From Orobanche coerulescens (taxonomy: Eukaryota; Streptophyta; Magnoliopsida; Lamiales; Orobanchaceae), in NCBI GenBank assembly GCA_033398695.1, contig CM065802.1:79098096-79162095 (forward strand): a DNA stretch of 64,000 nt, given 5' to 3'. Below, piece after piece: positions 31,672 to 43,720 of this stretch (the first letter of the stretch is position 1; every line of letters starts with the position of its first letter). Below the pieces are notes generated by a model, which saw only the letters and a list, made by a program, of their open reading frames with translations, had not been told where the DNA came from and searched no databases. Made by a program: the position numbers and the translations under genes.

Positions 31672-34139
31672 TACTACACCACTTAAAATAAGTTTCATCC
31701 TCGAAACTTGCAATCCATCATAGAAAACAAACAAACCGTTCAACCAAAATTTTCCGAAACTATCACGACAACGATCGATCATTATTATTACCGAATAACG
31801 AAAATAGCATACTTACAAATGCGCAAAGTCGACGATCTCCTGAGATAATAGCAATTGACTTCACTGTAAAGCTTCAACACGCTTACAATCACAATTCCAC
31901 GAGTCTCAACAAAAATATACCATCATTAGATGAAATAATCTATCCGTGTCAAATCTTGTTTGCCTGATTACACAATGAAGTCCCAATTTGCTAAAAACTG
32001 ATAATACACGATACGTCTATGAAATAACTGCCCAACACATTAGCAACAAATCCCGAAATATCGACACAAAATCTGAATGCTCAGATGATCACCAGCAATG
32101 ATCAACCCATAAATTAACCGAGAATATCATCGACATGATAAACTCTAATACGACCAATCCAAAGTTCTAAACACAATCGAAAATATCATCATCATGATAA
32201 ACTCCAATATGACCAACCAGAGGTCAAAACACAATCGAGAATATCATCATCATGATAAACTCCAATACGGTCAACACAGAACCAAAGAAATAGATATACT
32301 AAAGAATAACATTCTTAAAACGACAGACCAATCACATACAGTGGATCTCACTAAACATACCCGACTGGTGAACATATTCTTGGCATACGAACAACCAATC
32401 ACAACCGACGAACATATCCAATCATACAGGGAGTGGGAACGACCACTCATTATCCAAAACAACCAGCATGGGGGCACCATCCCCAAATCTACACTTACAA
32501 AGAAATCATTCAAAAATCACTATGGTAAAATCGCGCTACTACCATACTAATGGAATCACATAGCACATATGTCCCTGTTTCACAAAATCCAAAGTTCCAA
32601 AATTACATCATGTGCATGAATCTACAACACGCAGCATATTTCTCTTATCCGATAAATCAACTGATCATCCCAAGATAACCAAATTACCATACTAAAGTTC
32701 GAATCTCTTTTCATCGTACCATACTGATGTATTATCCAGTTCGTGAGTCATACTCATAACTTTACCATGATATGCACTATGCACTAAATGCGTATGTATA
32801 TCAGTCACATTTTCAAAACCAGTTTGAAATCATATAGTCTTGTCAAGAAGACAAATTTTCGAAAGTTCTTTCAAAAATTTCAAAACTCAAAACATAAATT
32901 TTCATAGGACCACGAAATCAATTTAAAAAAAAAAATCGGCGCACTGGTGTCAAGTTCTCGATGAAAATTCTTTTTGAATACAAAAAAAAAATGAAATTAT
33001 GCAAATGATTGACCACCTCCATACTCCTATATACCAATTCGGTTTGTCACCAATATCCACTGATATTCCATCAGAAAACCACACGATAGAGTTCCAAAAT
33101 CTCAATATATAAACTCTGACCAAAAACTCCTTTTCCACACATGACTCGTAATGTCAATCATTAACCCATCCTGGATCACCTCAAATATGCTATGACAAAA
33201 CATTGAAACAAATCAACACAGCGAAAGACTTTCCTAGAAGTTTCATTTGAAGAAGTAAACCAAAACTCCGAAAGGCAGAAACGAAATAGATAAACGATTG
33301 ATAAAGTGTTTTACAAATCTCGGGAGTTATAAGAAAACAAAAAAGCCTTTTGAAACATTAGGGTCTCAGCCCGTATCCCGTTCCGCATTACAAGAAGTTT
33401 AAAAAGTATAAAACCCTTTTGGACCTCGAGTCCTGAGTTATAAAACTATTTCAAAATCGATTGGGTCTCCGCCTAAAAATCATTTTCCATAAAACATCCG
33501 TAAAACATTCATTTTGAAAAGTATCATTTTCAAATGCTCGAAAACAGTTTCATATATCACAAAATGAACTAACATGACTACATGTTCTTCTGAACAATCC
33601 ACAGTTCTTCTCCCGAATATGCAACTCTGTTCCAAAGTTTAACCGACATATTTATTTCCAAAATCATAACTTCTAAAGATCATCAATCCTATCCCAACTC
33701 TGTCACCTTATATTGTAACGCACAATATCTTTCTGAATCTCAAAGCATATCAACTTAGAATGGCAACAAATCTCAATGCAATTCAAAAATCCAAATACTT
33801 ACAGATCGTGAAGCCGATGATTCCCCGTGATACTGGCACATGTCTTGACTTAAGAAAATACTCAACATAGATAATTGCAAAACATACATTTTGCAAACTC
33901 AGTTCAACTCGAGAACACAAAACAGCTCTATCTGAAGAAACACGTTAACACCATTTGGAAAAGTTTACAACAACCCCAGTACTACACTGGTAAATCACAT
34001 AATGAACAAGCCCAAGTGAACAACAAAAACCCAGAGCTTGAACACTTGTCAACTGACAACTCGAATGACACGACAAAAGTACGACCCAAATCGACCCGAC
34101 TGCCTAGGTTTTCACAACTTAAGCTCCGATACCATATTT
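31672..34139 (-). other. Non-coding interior of E4 with primer-binding site
   Basis: No gag or pol motif was found on either strand; several short ORFs look accidental. On the left a decayed 3' end of the Tekay type is visible (minus-strand AAGTTTCGAGGATGAAACTT near 31685-31710). On the right the primer-binding site is at 34123-34134, and the next 30-40 bases resemble the E3 leader (TTAAGTTGTGAAAACCTAGG versus TTAGGTTTTGAATACCTAGG). This looks like a defective genome keeping only cis signals. Confidence 0.6.
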
Positions 34140-37119
34140 TGTAACACCCCTAAAGTCATCCAGGAATATTACAGCGTCGTGGGGCCCGAGATGGAACCCA
34201 AAAGGCTGAAGGAAATTTTCACAAATATTTACAAATGCCCAAGAGCCTAACGACGGTATTATCTATCTAAAACATTTGAAGACTTTATAAAACTCGTTTA
34301 TCAAAACCGTCGTAAAATTTCATTTGAAACCACAAGGCCCAAAATACCAAAACTCAACAGTTTAAAATATACGTTAAGCTATCGCTTACACGTACCGACA
34401 AAATAATTTAGAAAACGATTGCCAAAGTAACCTAAGTTACTAGATACCAATAGGCCATTTAAAAATACACACACAGCGGAATACAACAATTGAACAGGAA
34501 ATTCAAAATACAAATACATGCCCTAGCCAGTATCCTCCAGGAAACTCATCTCTCCACTACCGCTACAAGCCTGATAATCCAAGAACCTAAAAAGAAAGCC
34601 CACGACTGGGTCAGTCATAATATCCAACAATGATAACCATCACATCACGTCAATAATTACATATCAATGAAAATACTAAGTAAGAATACGACCAATATAA
34701 TCTTACCGCCATAACTTTACCAACTCGTGATAATAATTACCAAAGTTCACATTTCGTATCCTTTCAACAACACAATAAGCTCATACCGAAATATCTGTAT
34801 TGTATCTAAACAATACCCAAGGATCTCAAAACATTGTCATAACTCGCAATACGGAAATATAGCAACTTTGACCAATTCGATCCATCGGAATAACATCATC
34901 AAATCCCAACACGATAATCGATTATCCATCAAAAGACAAATACCAAAGGAAATATGGAACATACCTCAAGGTATGAAATGCCACGACGAAACCACATCAG
35001 TCTAATCCATGATCAGATCAACACAACATACGGACACGGTCCTAACACAAGACCTACAAATGTATACTCATATGACAACGTCAATATGCTTACATCAATA
35101 ACAACAATGTATACTTATGGCAAACCCATAATATATATATATGCACAATAACAACACATATGGTAATCCGATGACCCAGCGTTCACTGTCTAGATCCCAC
35201 GATGATCCCGTCAGACCAACCCGTGGTGGAAAAACCCGTCCGATGATCTAGTGCACGCTAGCATAGATCCCCCGATGATCCCGTCGGACTAACACAAAGT
35301 GGACATACGTCAACAATGCACAAATGCATATAACAATGATACAAAATGCATGACAACAACAATACACAAATGTATCACAACATGATCGACACGAAATGAC
35401 AAAAATGATTAGAGTACTTGCCCCGAGTCCTTTGAGAGCAATCTCAATGTCTAAACCATCAAGAACCATTATCCTCAATACTCGACGATCCAAAATATCA
35501 CGGATTACAGGTAATTCATATCTTCGTCTATATCACGATGTATCCTCGATACCACGTATGCCAACAACAAATGTAAATCATATACATTATGATTTAAATC
35601 CCAAAACTTGAATACAATTTTTAATCTTAAATCTCTTGTGATTACGATTATAAACATTGCTATACGAATTATAAACGAATGAAACTGAAACCATTCATTA
35701 AATATTATAAATTGTGCAAGTAATAACTTGCCTCGATACCGATGAAGCCGTTACCAATTCCTTGCCATAGTCTACGAACTCCTCAGCCCCGACCAAAGTA
35801 ATCTACGAACATTCTTGAACACGACCGCAACGCATGGTTCTAATCACCGATCAATAATCTCAACCCATTACAATAATAAATGAACAACAAGTTCGATAAC
35901 AATAAACAATCGATATAACCAATTCACAAACCAACAGCTCAACAATATCTCGATTAACCACAAGTCTGATCAACCCAACTTAAACGATAATGAATTCATA
36001 AGCAAAACAGGATATACTACACTGCCTGTTGACTTACCGCACGTTAATCACTTAACGTAGCGTGTGCTAAGTCGCTCCCGTTAAGGTGCGCTAGCCAGTA
36101 ACACTAGCATGCGCTAATGACATGCAGTTGCATGCATTTCAGCTACCGATCAACATATGGCGATTATCAAGAACACTAAGTGATTCTAAACCATGCTCAT
36201 AGCTATCAAAACAACGAAATCCGATATCCTTTAACATATAGGTAATCATCCAACTCTTAATCCAATTCATATATTCACATATCATCTTCTTCCTCAAATA
36301 TCAACATCATGAACACCAAGAACCCTAACAACACTTCCCCAATCTAACATTACAGAGATTAATCATAAAAAATGACCTTAACATCCGCAAAGGAGAAGAA
36401 GGATTAACCAACTTATCTCAAGAAAATGAACTACACAATTGAAACCACACGAATCATATTAATATCATCATACTCCGGTAATCCATCTCATAATCATGCT
36501 TGTCAACTTGTTTATATAATAATGATGAACTCAAGAACATCAACATTCAATCTAAAACGAAATCCAAAGGTGAAGAGTAATTACCTTTTTGAAGGAATGG
36601 ATTGAATCCCAAGTTTGAATCCGTTTCCAATCGATTCCCAAGCTTAATATTGTTATGGATGATTAACTCCACCATAATCCTATGTTTGGAACTTCAAACA
36701 TCTCTCTAAGAACTCTCTCTAAGAACTTCAAACATCTCTCTAAGAACTCCACCATGTGCTAGCGTACGGTATCCTTTACCATTAGCGTGCGCTAAACTTG
36801 TACGATAGCATGCGTTAGGCATGTATATTAGCGTACACTAATAATACTACACTTAGCCATTTTCAGCTATTCTTGTCCAACGTCTCAACATACAGAATAC
36901 GAACATACGGCATACCAAATACACATACTCCTTCCAATAATATTCTCATACGATACACAATATCCCCAACTACAATTGTCGACAAAGTACAGTAATTATA
37001 CCAATACATATGTCTTAGTCCTTAAATTGTTTTATCCATGCTGTACAGATTCCACGCTGTACAATATTACTCGGATAAAATAATATTAAACAACAATAGT
37101 AGAAATTCCGGATATTACA
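34140..37119 (-). repeat. 5' LTR of E4 (2,980 bp)
   Basis: Aligns with 28326-31671 but is 366 bp shorter. The TATA box and most of the palindrome array are missing between about 36700 and 36755, where a short duplicated TCTCTCTAAGAACT sequence sits. Four decayed sites remain at about 36757-36845, and the downstream quartet is still visible near 36030-36115. This copy has lost its promoter. Confidence 0.86.
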
Positions 37120-37770
37120 GCGCTAACATTATTCTCATGTAAAGAGTTGAAAATTTATGGTTTAATAAAAAATATATAATCATCAAAACTATACACACGT
37201 ATATTTAAATAGATGAAGAAAATTATTAGTTCTAAATTACTTTAGAATGTATCTAGTTTTCGTACATACAACAATTTTAGGGGAAATATATCCACCACCC
37301 GTTAATAACCCATCGTCGAAAATAATAATAAAAGAGATTAAGTGAATTTCTAAAACTGTTGTCATTTTATTTCTATTTTTCCATACATAACTAAAGAACA
37401 AAAAAGATTATTGTAGTATCTCGAGTCCTAGAAGTGCATAATAAATACATTTAATATCCTACAGAAATTTGACATCAATTGCTCGAAAGAGCTCTTTTCA
37501 CTATCGAATTTTTAAATATATCCATAAAATAAATGTTTTATTGAACCGAAAATAAAACTTTGTTAAAAATGACATGGACAATTTTCGATGAACTTTGTTA
37601 AATGTTTACACATGCAATTAGGACATGATGCTCCAATTGAGGTTTTTTTAATAGTAAACCATGCTCCTCCTATCTTTAGATAAATTTGAATAAAATTATT
37701 TGTATTTGATGATAAATTTCGGAATGAAATTCAAAAGACTATTTTGTATACTTGAAATTTATTACAACGA

Positions 37771-37796
37771 GGCATTCAGACCCGTGCGCTGCACCG
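37771..37796 (-). mobile_element. Possible Helitron 3' terminus
   Basis: The minus strand reads CCGGTGC-AGC-GCACGGG followed by TCTGA. A GC-rich hairpin of 6-7 bp a few bases before a CTRR end (here CTGA) is typical of plant Helitron 3' ends. The following host base is A, not the usual T, and no matching 5' TC end was located, so this is weak. Confidence 0.25.
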
Positions 37797-37979
37797 GTTT
37801 CTTTTTCCGATAAACTATTGAACTATTGCTTATGTCTTAAACTTAACATTTTTAATTTGTTATTATAATTTACAAATGGGTTCGATAAAAAATTATGCAG
37901 TTTTTCTTTTATATTCATTATTCATGGTGATAACCGTAAGAAAATTATTTATTTATTTTGCTAATATGAATCGTTAGTG

Positions 37980-38105
37980 TTTTGGGCTTCTTTTATTTGC
38001 ATTGGGCCTGAGCTAAGTTTATAATTGTGTTTGTGTTGTTACTTGCATTGGGCCGTAGGTAACTTTTAAATTGTGTTTGGTTTCTTATTTGCTTTGGGCC
38101 TCACC
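37980..38105. repeat. Short tandem repeat with ATTGGGCC boxes
   Basis: Three imperfect units of roughly 55-60 bp, each with TTRCATTGGGCC or TTTGGGCC and AATTGTGTTTGTG-like text, between 37980 and 38105. No function inferred. Confidence 0.4.
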
Positions 38106-38723
38106 AAAATCTTGAAAGTATCACTAATTAACTATCAAAATGCTCCAAATTCTATAAACACTAAAGATTCAAGAACACAAACAGACTAAAATATTAACTT
38201 AATAATCAAACCATCACCATCTAACCGTAACAAACAAACAACCTATGCTAAAAAAATATCAACTTGATTAACATGTTATAGACATCGCGAAAATGACACA
38301 TACATTACATCTTGTAAAGAATGAAATTAAACCAATAATGTGATCAATAACAGATAAAAAAAGTAAAGAATGAAACTGTAATCATTCAAAAATAAAAATC
38401 ATCAATATTATAGGCATGAATCAATCTTGGAATAAAATCAAACCACTAAAGTTGATATCACAAACTAAAAAATGATTCTTTAGTTTAACTACAGAAAATC
38501 ATGTGATCATCATATATTATCATACAACATATATTCATTGTGATTTTATAAATCAATACAATGAACAATCAAAGTCACTAAGAATTTATGAGTCTCATTC
38601 CCATTTGTAAACTCAATATATATTCAGTAGTATCTCTAAACAATTCATCCAAATCAACCGATGAGTCCCCGTTTGGGATCAGATTTTTCTATGTTCGAAT
38701 CTTTCTTTCTATGATCTTCGTTG

Positions 38724-38812
38724 TAGCCCTTCTTGAATGACCTTCTTGACCAACTCTTCGTGCCCTACGTCTCTTTATCATATTTAATGTATTGTTTCTT
38801 GTGGGGATATAC
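38724..38812 (-). pseudogene. Exon-like segment, possible gene 3' end
   Basis: On the minus strand a GTGTGTAG acceptor is followed by an open frame of about 40 codons ending in TAG (includes RRRARRVGQEGHSRRATTK). It could be the last exon of the gene whose other exon-like pieces lie at 39460-39515 and 51003-52148. I do not recognise the protein. Confidence 0.3.
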
Positions 38813-40052
38813 CTACACACAAAAACAAAAATTAAAATACACATTACCTTTAAATTAATTTTAAAAACCTTGAGTCACGAATGGAGTTCCATTCATGCTT
38901 ATGATTTAAGTACAACTGAATGAACTGATGAATCTTTAAGATTAATTACAACAATGTCAAGAAAAGATCAATTTCTTGTAACTGACACTAAAATCATCCA
39001 TGCAATATGGACAAAAAAATTAGATATTACTTGAGAAAAGTAAAAGCAAATAATGTAGCTTTCAGAGCATGTTGTATATATATTAATATTTGAATTGAGA
39101 AGGCAATGGACAAAGGTTCAAATGCTATGAAGATTAACGTGGCATGATGTATTGATGTACCATAACAAACAACAACCAAATCACCTGCAGACCGTAAGCA
39201 ATTCACATATCTTTTTCATTTTTCTTTCTCGCTGACAATTTTTTACTAATGCAAAGTTGATATTTTGGATTCAACTATAAACCGAGTATCGCAACCAACA
39301 ACCAAAGTACCTACAGACCGTAAGCAATTTACATATCAGCATCAACAATTTGCAAATTTGATAACAGGAAAATAAAGAAAACCATTAAAACAAATATTTG
39401 TTCCGAGTAGGCCCTACATGAAGTGAACAACAACTATCATTCGAGTTTAGCACTTGACCAAACATACCTTTGAAGAATTATTGGCATCGTTAAAAACCAA
39501 AATATCTTGGATATCCATATTGTAACACCCTCGATATTTTCAGGAATATTACAGTGTCGTAAATCCTTTACGTAAGAATTTACAAGGCTGAGGAAACGAA
39601 ATGACAATAACAAGCACCAACAAACGTCGGCAACAGAAATAAAATACAACGAGTCTGACTCAGTACTGAAAATACATACGACCAACGGTGAATATTAATA
39701 CATAACCAAACCCAACATAAAAAAGATTACGTACTCGAGTACTTAATCAAAAACAGCATAAACATCTGATAAATAAATCCGAACGGAACATCAATCTGCA
39801 CCTTCATCATCATACAACTCCAGTGGTTGTTTTCCCGCTCTCCTAGATCCTGAACATAAAACAAATGTTCACCCCCAAAGGGGTTAGCACAACGAGAAAT
39901 AATAACAACACGTAACACATTACGACAACCTCAACCTACTGATGGTATTCCAACGATCCACAGCACACAGCTATAGATTCCCATGATCGGACCAACGCAT
40001 GGTGGAATTACCTGTCCAATGATCCAGCGCACATAACTATAGATTCCATGAT

Positions 40053-40066
40053 GATCCCGTCGGACC
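40053..40066 (-). promoter_or_regulatory. GACG-loop hairpin in the E5 LTR
   Basis: The minus strand reads GGTCC-GACG-GGATC. It sits in a module repeated about every 70 bp with GATCCAGCGCACA and CCACCATGCGTTGG. The right LTR has an intact copy at 49127-49140 and a copy with an altered loop at 49201-49214. Confidence 0.5.
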
Positions 40067-40361
40067 AACGCATGGTGGACAATTAATCATAACACATATG
40101 CACAGTACAACAATAACATAACCGACATAATACGAACAACTATAATTAAAGTACTTGCCTCAAATTGACGATAAGGATAATACTTCGACGGATATCAATA
40201 CACTCAAAGGTCACCCCCTCGATCTATCACGTTGCAAGCTCCTTAAACAATAGAAATAAATAAAGAGTTCATCTTACGTCATATAACTAACTCACGAACA
40301 TCTAACATCCTAAATTATGTCCAAAAGTTGTCAACAAAATGTATCGTGCCTCATGTCTGCA

Positions 40362-40442
40362 TAACGTACGTTACATACCCAACATAATGTATGCTAAGTC
40401 TGCTTGTTAGCGTACGTAAGCTCCGAAGCCTAACACAGGCTA
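40362..40442 (-). promoter_or_regulatory. Palindrome quartet downstream of the E5 TATA box
   Basis: Centres 40367.5, 40390.5, 40413.5 and 40436.5, exactly 23 bp apart, with cores from perfect AACGTACGTT to decayed. A further pair is at about 40505.5 and 40526.5. The right LTR has the equivalent quartet near 49505-49590. Confidence 0.55.
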
Positions 40443-41263
40443 AGCATGCATTTGACAGTTTTCTTCTCTGGTCAGACGACTGTCTTACCTGATGATAGAA
40501 CATACGTAATGCATAATGCTTAACGTACGTTATACTCACAAATACATTTCTCATGCGAACAAGAATGATCTTACAGTGTTTGACGTTTCCGAATTCCAAG
40601 ATAAACATGTCAAAACCCTCAATGTTCATCCAGCTAAGTTCGATTAACAAGGGTGACAATAATCACAAGTCTTGATCATTTCTAAAACATCCACATGAAT
40701 ATCTTCATCTCCAGAAATCGCTATGATTCATGAATTGAGCTAGAAGAATACTTAATACTACACATGGATTATTCTTGGTGAAAATCCGAAGAATTCATAT
40801 TCCTTGAATATTCCTATTTAAGTGATGGCATTCACAATAACTTGGTAAACAAGTGACTCATAATCAATATCCAACATGTGTAACAATCTCAGGATCTATA
40901 TCAAAGGTTTAATTTCGAAAATGCTCAGTTAATAATCTTCTTACCCAAAGTAGGTCTCAAATAAGTTCATCTTAACTTCTAACAACATGGTGTTCAACTT
41001 AAAGTGTTACTCACTAATCTAATGATCTCAGAAGCATGCTCATATCATTCCTTACGAACAAGGATTAGAGTTTGGAAAGTATCAACATACCTTAACGTAG
41101 AAGATAATGATGAACACTTGACGAAAATCCAACACCGGAAGCTTGAGTACCAATCCAAGGTGCTTCTAAATCCCCAATGATCGAGTATAGATGATATATA
41201 GGTGTTAAAGTATCAAAGGGAGCTCTCTGGACTTGAAGGAAATGAAAGGGAAGTGAAAATAAA

Positions 41264-43098
41264 GGCTAAAATGTTCCTGGAGTCCCTTAACTTAATTTCA
41301 GATAACGATTTAGTCCTTTATCTTTTTTTTGTCCCAACTAAGTCCTTTATCTTTCACATTTTAAGCAAAGTTAGCCTTTTCCGTTAGTCTTCGTTATAAT
41401 AATTAATTAGACGTTGATTTTATACCTACGTGGCTATAAACATTCCTATGTGTCAAATTCCTAATCTATGTGTCCATTTCCTAACCTACGTGGATTAAAA
41501 AAGCAAAAAAAAAATGATGCCTTCTTCTCTCCAATCTCAACATTATGTTGGTTTTCTTTTTCGTAACCTCCACATTCTCTCTGTACACTCCAGCTTTGAT
41601 CCGAATCACGTATCTCTGGCTAGTTTTCTCTGGCTCCGCCGCTACAGCCGCCGACACCGTGTGAAAAAAAACGATTTTCTCACAACTTCAACCGAAGTCT
41701 GCCAATTTTTCACTTTCCTGTCAGTTAGTGCGTGTCTGTGTGTGTCCGCGTGAAATTTCGATGGCAGCCGATACGCGGAGCAACCGAGCGGCGGTTCAAG
41801 CCACCAACGACGACGCCTCCGCCAGCAAGCTGTACGATTTCTTCATTTCTCTGATGCCTTTGTTTTCTTTTTTCGAAATTTCAGTTCAACTGATATGTTA
41901 TTTGAGATTTGTCATAAACACACGCAAAACTACGAGGAAACTTTGGGCAAAAGTCAATGGCAGGAATATAATCTAACGAAATTGTTAGCGAGAGAGCTAT
42001 AGTTTAGACTTTAAGTTTTTTTTTTCTTTCTTGTCGGATATTGTTCAGGTTTAATGCTAATATTCTTATCTTGATTTTTTTCCAAGGGAGAATAGATGTT
42101 TTGATGTGTTGTTATCATTTTCATAATGTAAATGTGCTGCTGTTCTTTATCATTGTCATTGTAAATGTGCTGCTGTTCTTTCATTTTTATAGTATTTTTA
42201 TCTTGTTGTGTAGGGTCTAGTTTTTTTTCTTTTTTTTTTTCCGACAAAATGTAGGGTCTAGTTTATATCATTAAAGACAGATATGGCTCATTCTATTACT
42301 TTTGACTGGGTTAATATGAGCATTTGATTCAATCAAAGAAAATATGCGTTTCTCATGAAGGCATAAGGAGATTCGTAGTTTCAACAAAAGAAGAAAGAAA
42401 TAAGGAAAAGTTGTGGTTATTGTTAAAACGTAGCATTCCTTAATGGTGCATTGTTCTTCTCTTGAAAAGAGCCCCTAGGGAGAAGAAATGTAGTCACCAA
42501 ATATCTAATTATATGATTGCAACTATAGTAATGTTGGTATGATACTCTTTGGCTACTTTTGAAACATTGGCTTCCGGAGTTAACCTCCAATAATAGCAAA
42601 AGTCCATCCCATGCTGTCATGATGGTTGTGAATGCTAATTGGCTCTTTTATATAATTTGACAACCTTAATTTCTTAGATATCAGATGCGAGCACGATTAT
42701 GTTTGACTGTACTAACTCTCACTAATGGTACTCGTCTTGATTGCTAAAGGTCCTGCGTCAAGAAGGGATATATGAAGGATGACTACATCCATTTGTTCGT
42801 TAAAATCGGTCGAAGTTGCAAAATTGATAGGGAACAACTGATTTTGTTGAAGAAGAATGCTGAGCGGAAGGCTCTGGGGTATAAAGGAAGAAGATGATAG
42901 TCAGCATCTGATTTGGCATTATTTTGACCAACTTAACAGACAACTGGACAACAGTTAACGGCGTTAACAAAAAAGCATAACCAAGGCTAAATTTGCTTAA
43001 AATGTGAAAGATAAAGGACTTAGTTGGGACAAAAAAAAAGATAAAGGACTAAATCGTTATCTGAAATTAAGTTAAGGGACCTCAGGAGCATTTTAGCC
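41264..43098. mobile_element. Pack-MULE (Mutator-like) in the E5 LTR
   Basis: Terminal inverted repeats of about 116 bp (41264-41379 and 42983-43098) begin GGCTAAAATG and end CATTTTAGCC. A 9 bp duplication GAAAATAAA is at 41255-41263 and 43099-43107, the length expected for Mutator-like elements. The right LTR carries GAAAATAAA once at the corresponding place, an exact empty site. There is no transposase; the interior holds a captured gene fragment. Confidence 0.9.
41761..42897 (+). pseudogene. LCMT1: Captured LCMT1-like gene fragment in the MULE
   Basis: Exon 1 (41761-41831) begins MAADTRSNRAAVQATNDD and ends before a GT donor. A 918 bp intron (41832-42749) ends in AG. Exon 2 (42750-42897) continues in frame as LSCVKKGYMKDDYIHLFVK, then changes to unrelated residues and stops at TGA. 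The N-terminal part resembles what I recall of plant leucine carboxyl methyltransferase 1, which methylates the C-terminal Leu of protein phosphatase 2A. The intact splice frame implies capture of genomic DNA, not cDNA. The last 30 residues (IGRSCKIDREQL...) may come from a second source. Only about 72 residues are encoded, so there is no methyltransferase activity. Confidence 0.6.
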
Positions 43099-43136
43099 GA
43101 AAATAAATGAGGTGAAATAAAATGGGGTGCTGTCCC

Positions 43137-43532
43137 ATTTATACTGTCTTAAGCTTTACGTACGTTAGCCTTAGTGCTTAACGTACGTTATACACGTAGC
43201 GTATGCTATCTACTATCCTTAGCGTACTATCGTCCAATAATAGCTTACTGCCTCGCTCCTATTCTCTCTTACGTACGCTGCATCAACACCATTACGTACG
43301 TAATCAACATACTTAGCATACGCTATGTATATCCCTTAGCGTACGTAAATCTCCGTTGACCCAAAAATATCCAGGTTCATGCCACGGGAATCTTATCCGG
43401 GCCCTCCACCAACTGGCCCATGTGCTAGCCGCCTTGATCAATTATTGGTTGTCTTACCTATGTTATGCTACACTCATAGCGTACGCTATCTGTAGTACAT
43501 AACGTACGTTGCTTACTAGCTGGCGTACGTTA
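43137..43532 (-). promoter_or_regulatory. Palindrome array and TATA box in the E5 left LTR
   Basis: TATA at 43137-43143, 12 bp, then three quartets with centres 43161.5, 43184.5, 43202.5, 43225.5; 43274.5, 43297.5, 43318.5, 43342.5; about 43460, 43482.5, 43505.5, 43526.5. Cores are TAACGTACGTTA, TAGCGTACGCTA and mixtures. The spacing and TATA phasing match the GCGTGCGC arrays of E1 and E6. The right LTR has the same array at about 50464-50850. Confidence 0.7.
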
Positions 43533-43720
43533 TGGCGTAGTTGCATGAGATTTTACAAGTTGTTATTATCATGCATGTAGATATGAATACAGAAAGATCA
43601 TACTTTGATTTTCAATATCACAAATTCAAATAATACAGGGTTCAGATACAGACGAAAATACTCAACGTTTTATCCAGATATTACATACTCTCCTTCTAAA
43701 AAGGAGTTTCGTCCTGAAAC

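Larger units (their letters stand above)
28326..37119 (-). mobile_element. E4, large non-autonomous LTR element (LARD-like)
   Basis: LTRs at 28326-31671 and 34140-37119 flank 2,468 bp without recognisable coding capacity. Target duplications GCGCT lie at 28321-28325 and 37120-37124. Orientation is minus: the primer-binding site (34123-34134, minus-strand TGGTATCGGAGC) abuts the right LTR. The LTR termini, the GACG hairpin and the post-primer leader resemble those of the Tekay elements, so it was probably moved in trans by such an element. Confidence 0.88.
37125..39515. other. Low-copy or host DNA between E4 and E5
   Basis: AT-rich sequence with no complete gene. It contains a possible Helitron end near 37771-37800, a short ATTGGGCC repeat (37980-38105), an exon-like segment at 38724-38812, and exon-like sequence next to the E5 insertion at 39460-39515. 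The rest shows nothing that I can name. Confidence 0.4.
39521..43685 (-). repeat. 3' LTR of E5, interrupted by a MULE
   Basis: Runs from TGTAACACCC to AGATATTACA and is 1,771 bp longer than the right LTR, almost wholly because of the MULE at 41264-43098. The minus-strand order is palindrome array (43156-43532), TATA (43137-43143), MULE, then transcribed sequence with a second quartet (40362-40442) and GACG-hairpin modules (intact at 40053-40066). The polypurine tract (43686-43705, minus-strand AGAAGGAGAG) adjoins it. Confidence 0.9.

Noticed and set aside
31395..32550. ORFs of 98-122 codons in and around the E4 interior
   Set aside because: No gag or pol motif, AT-rich composition, and no counterpart in the other elements.
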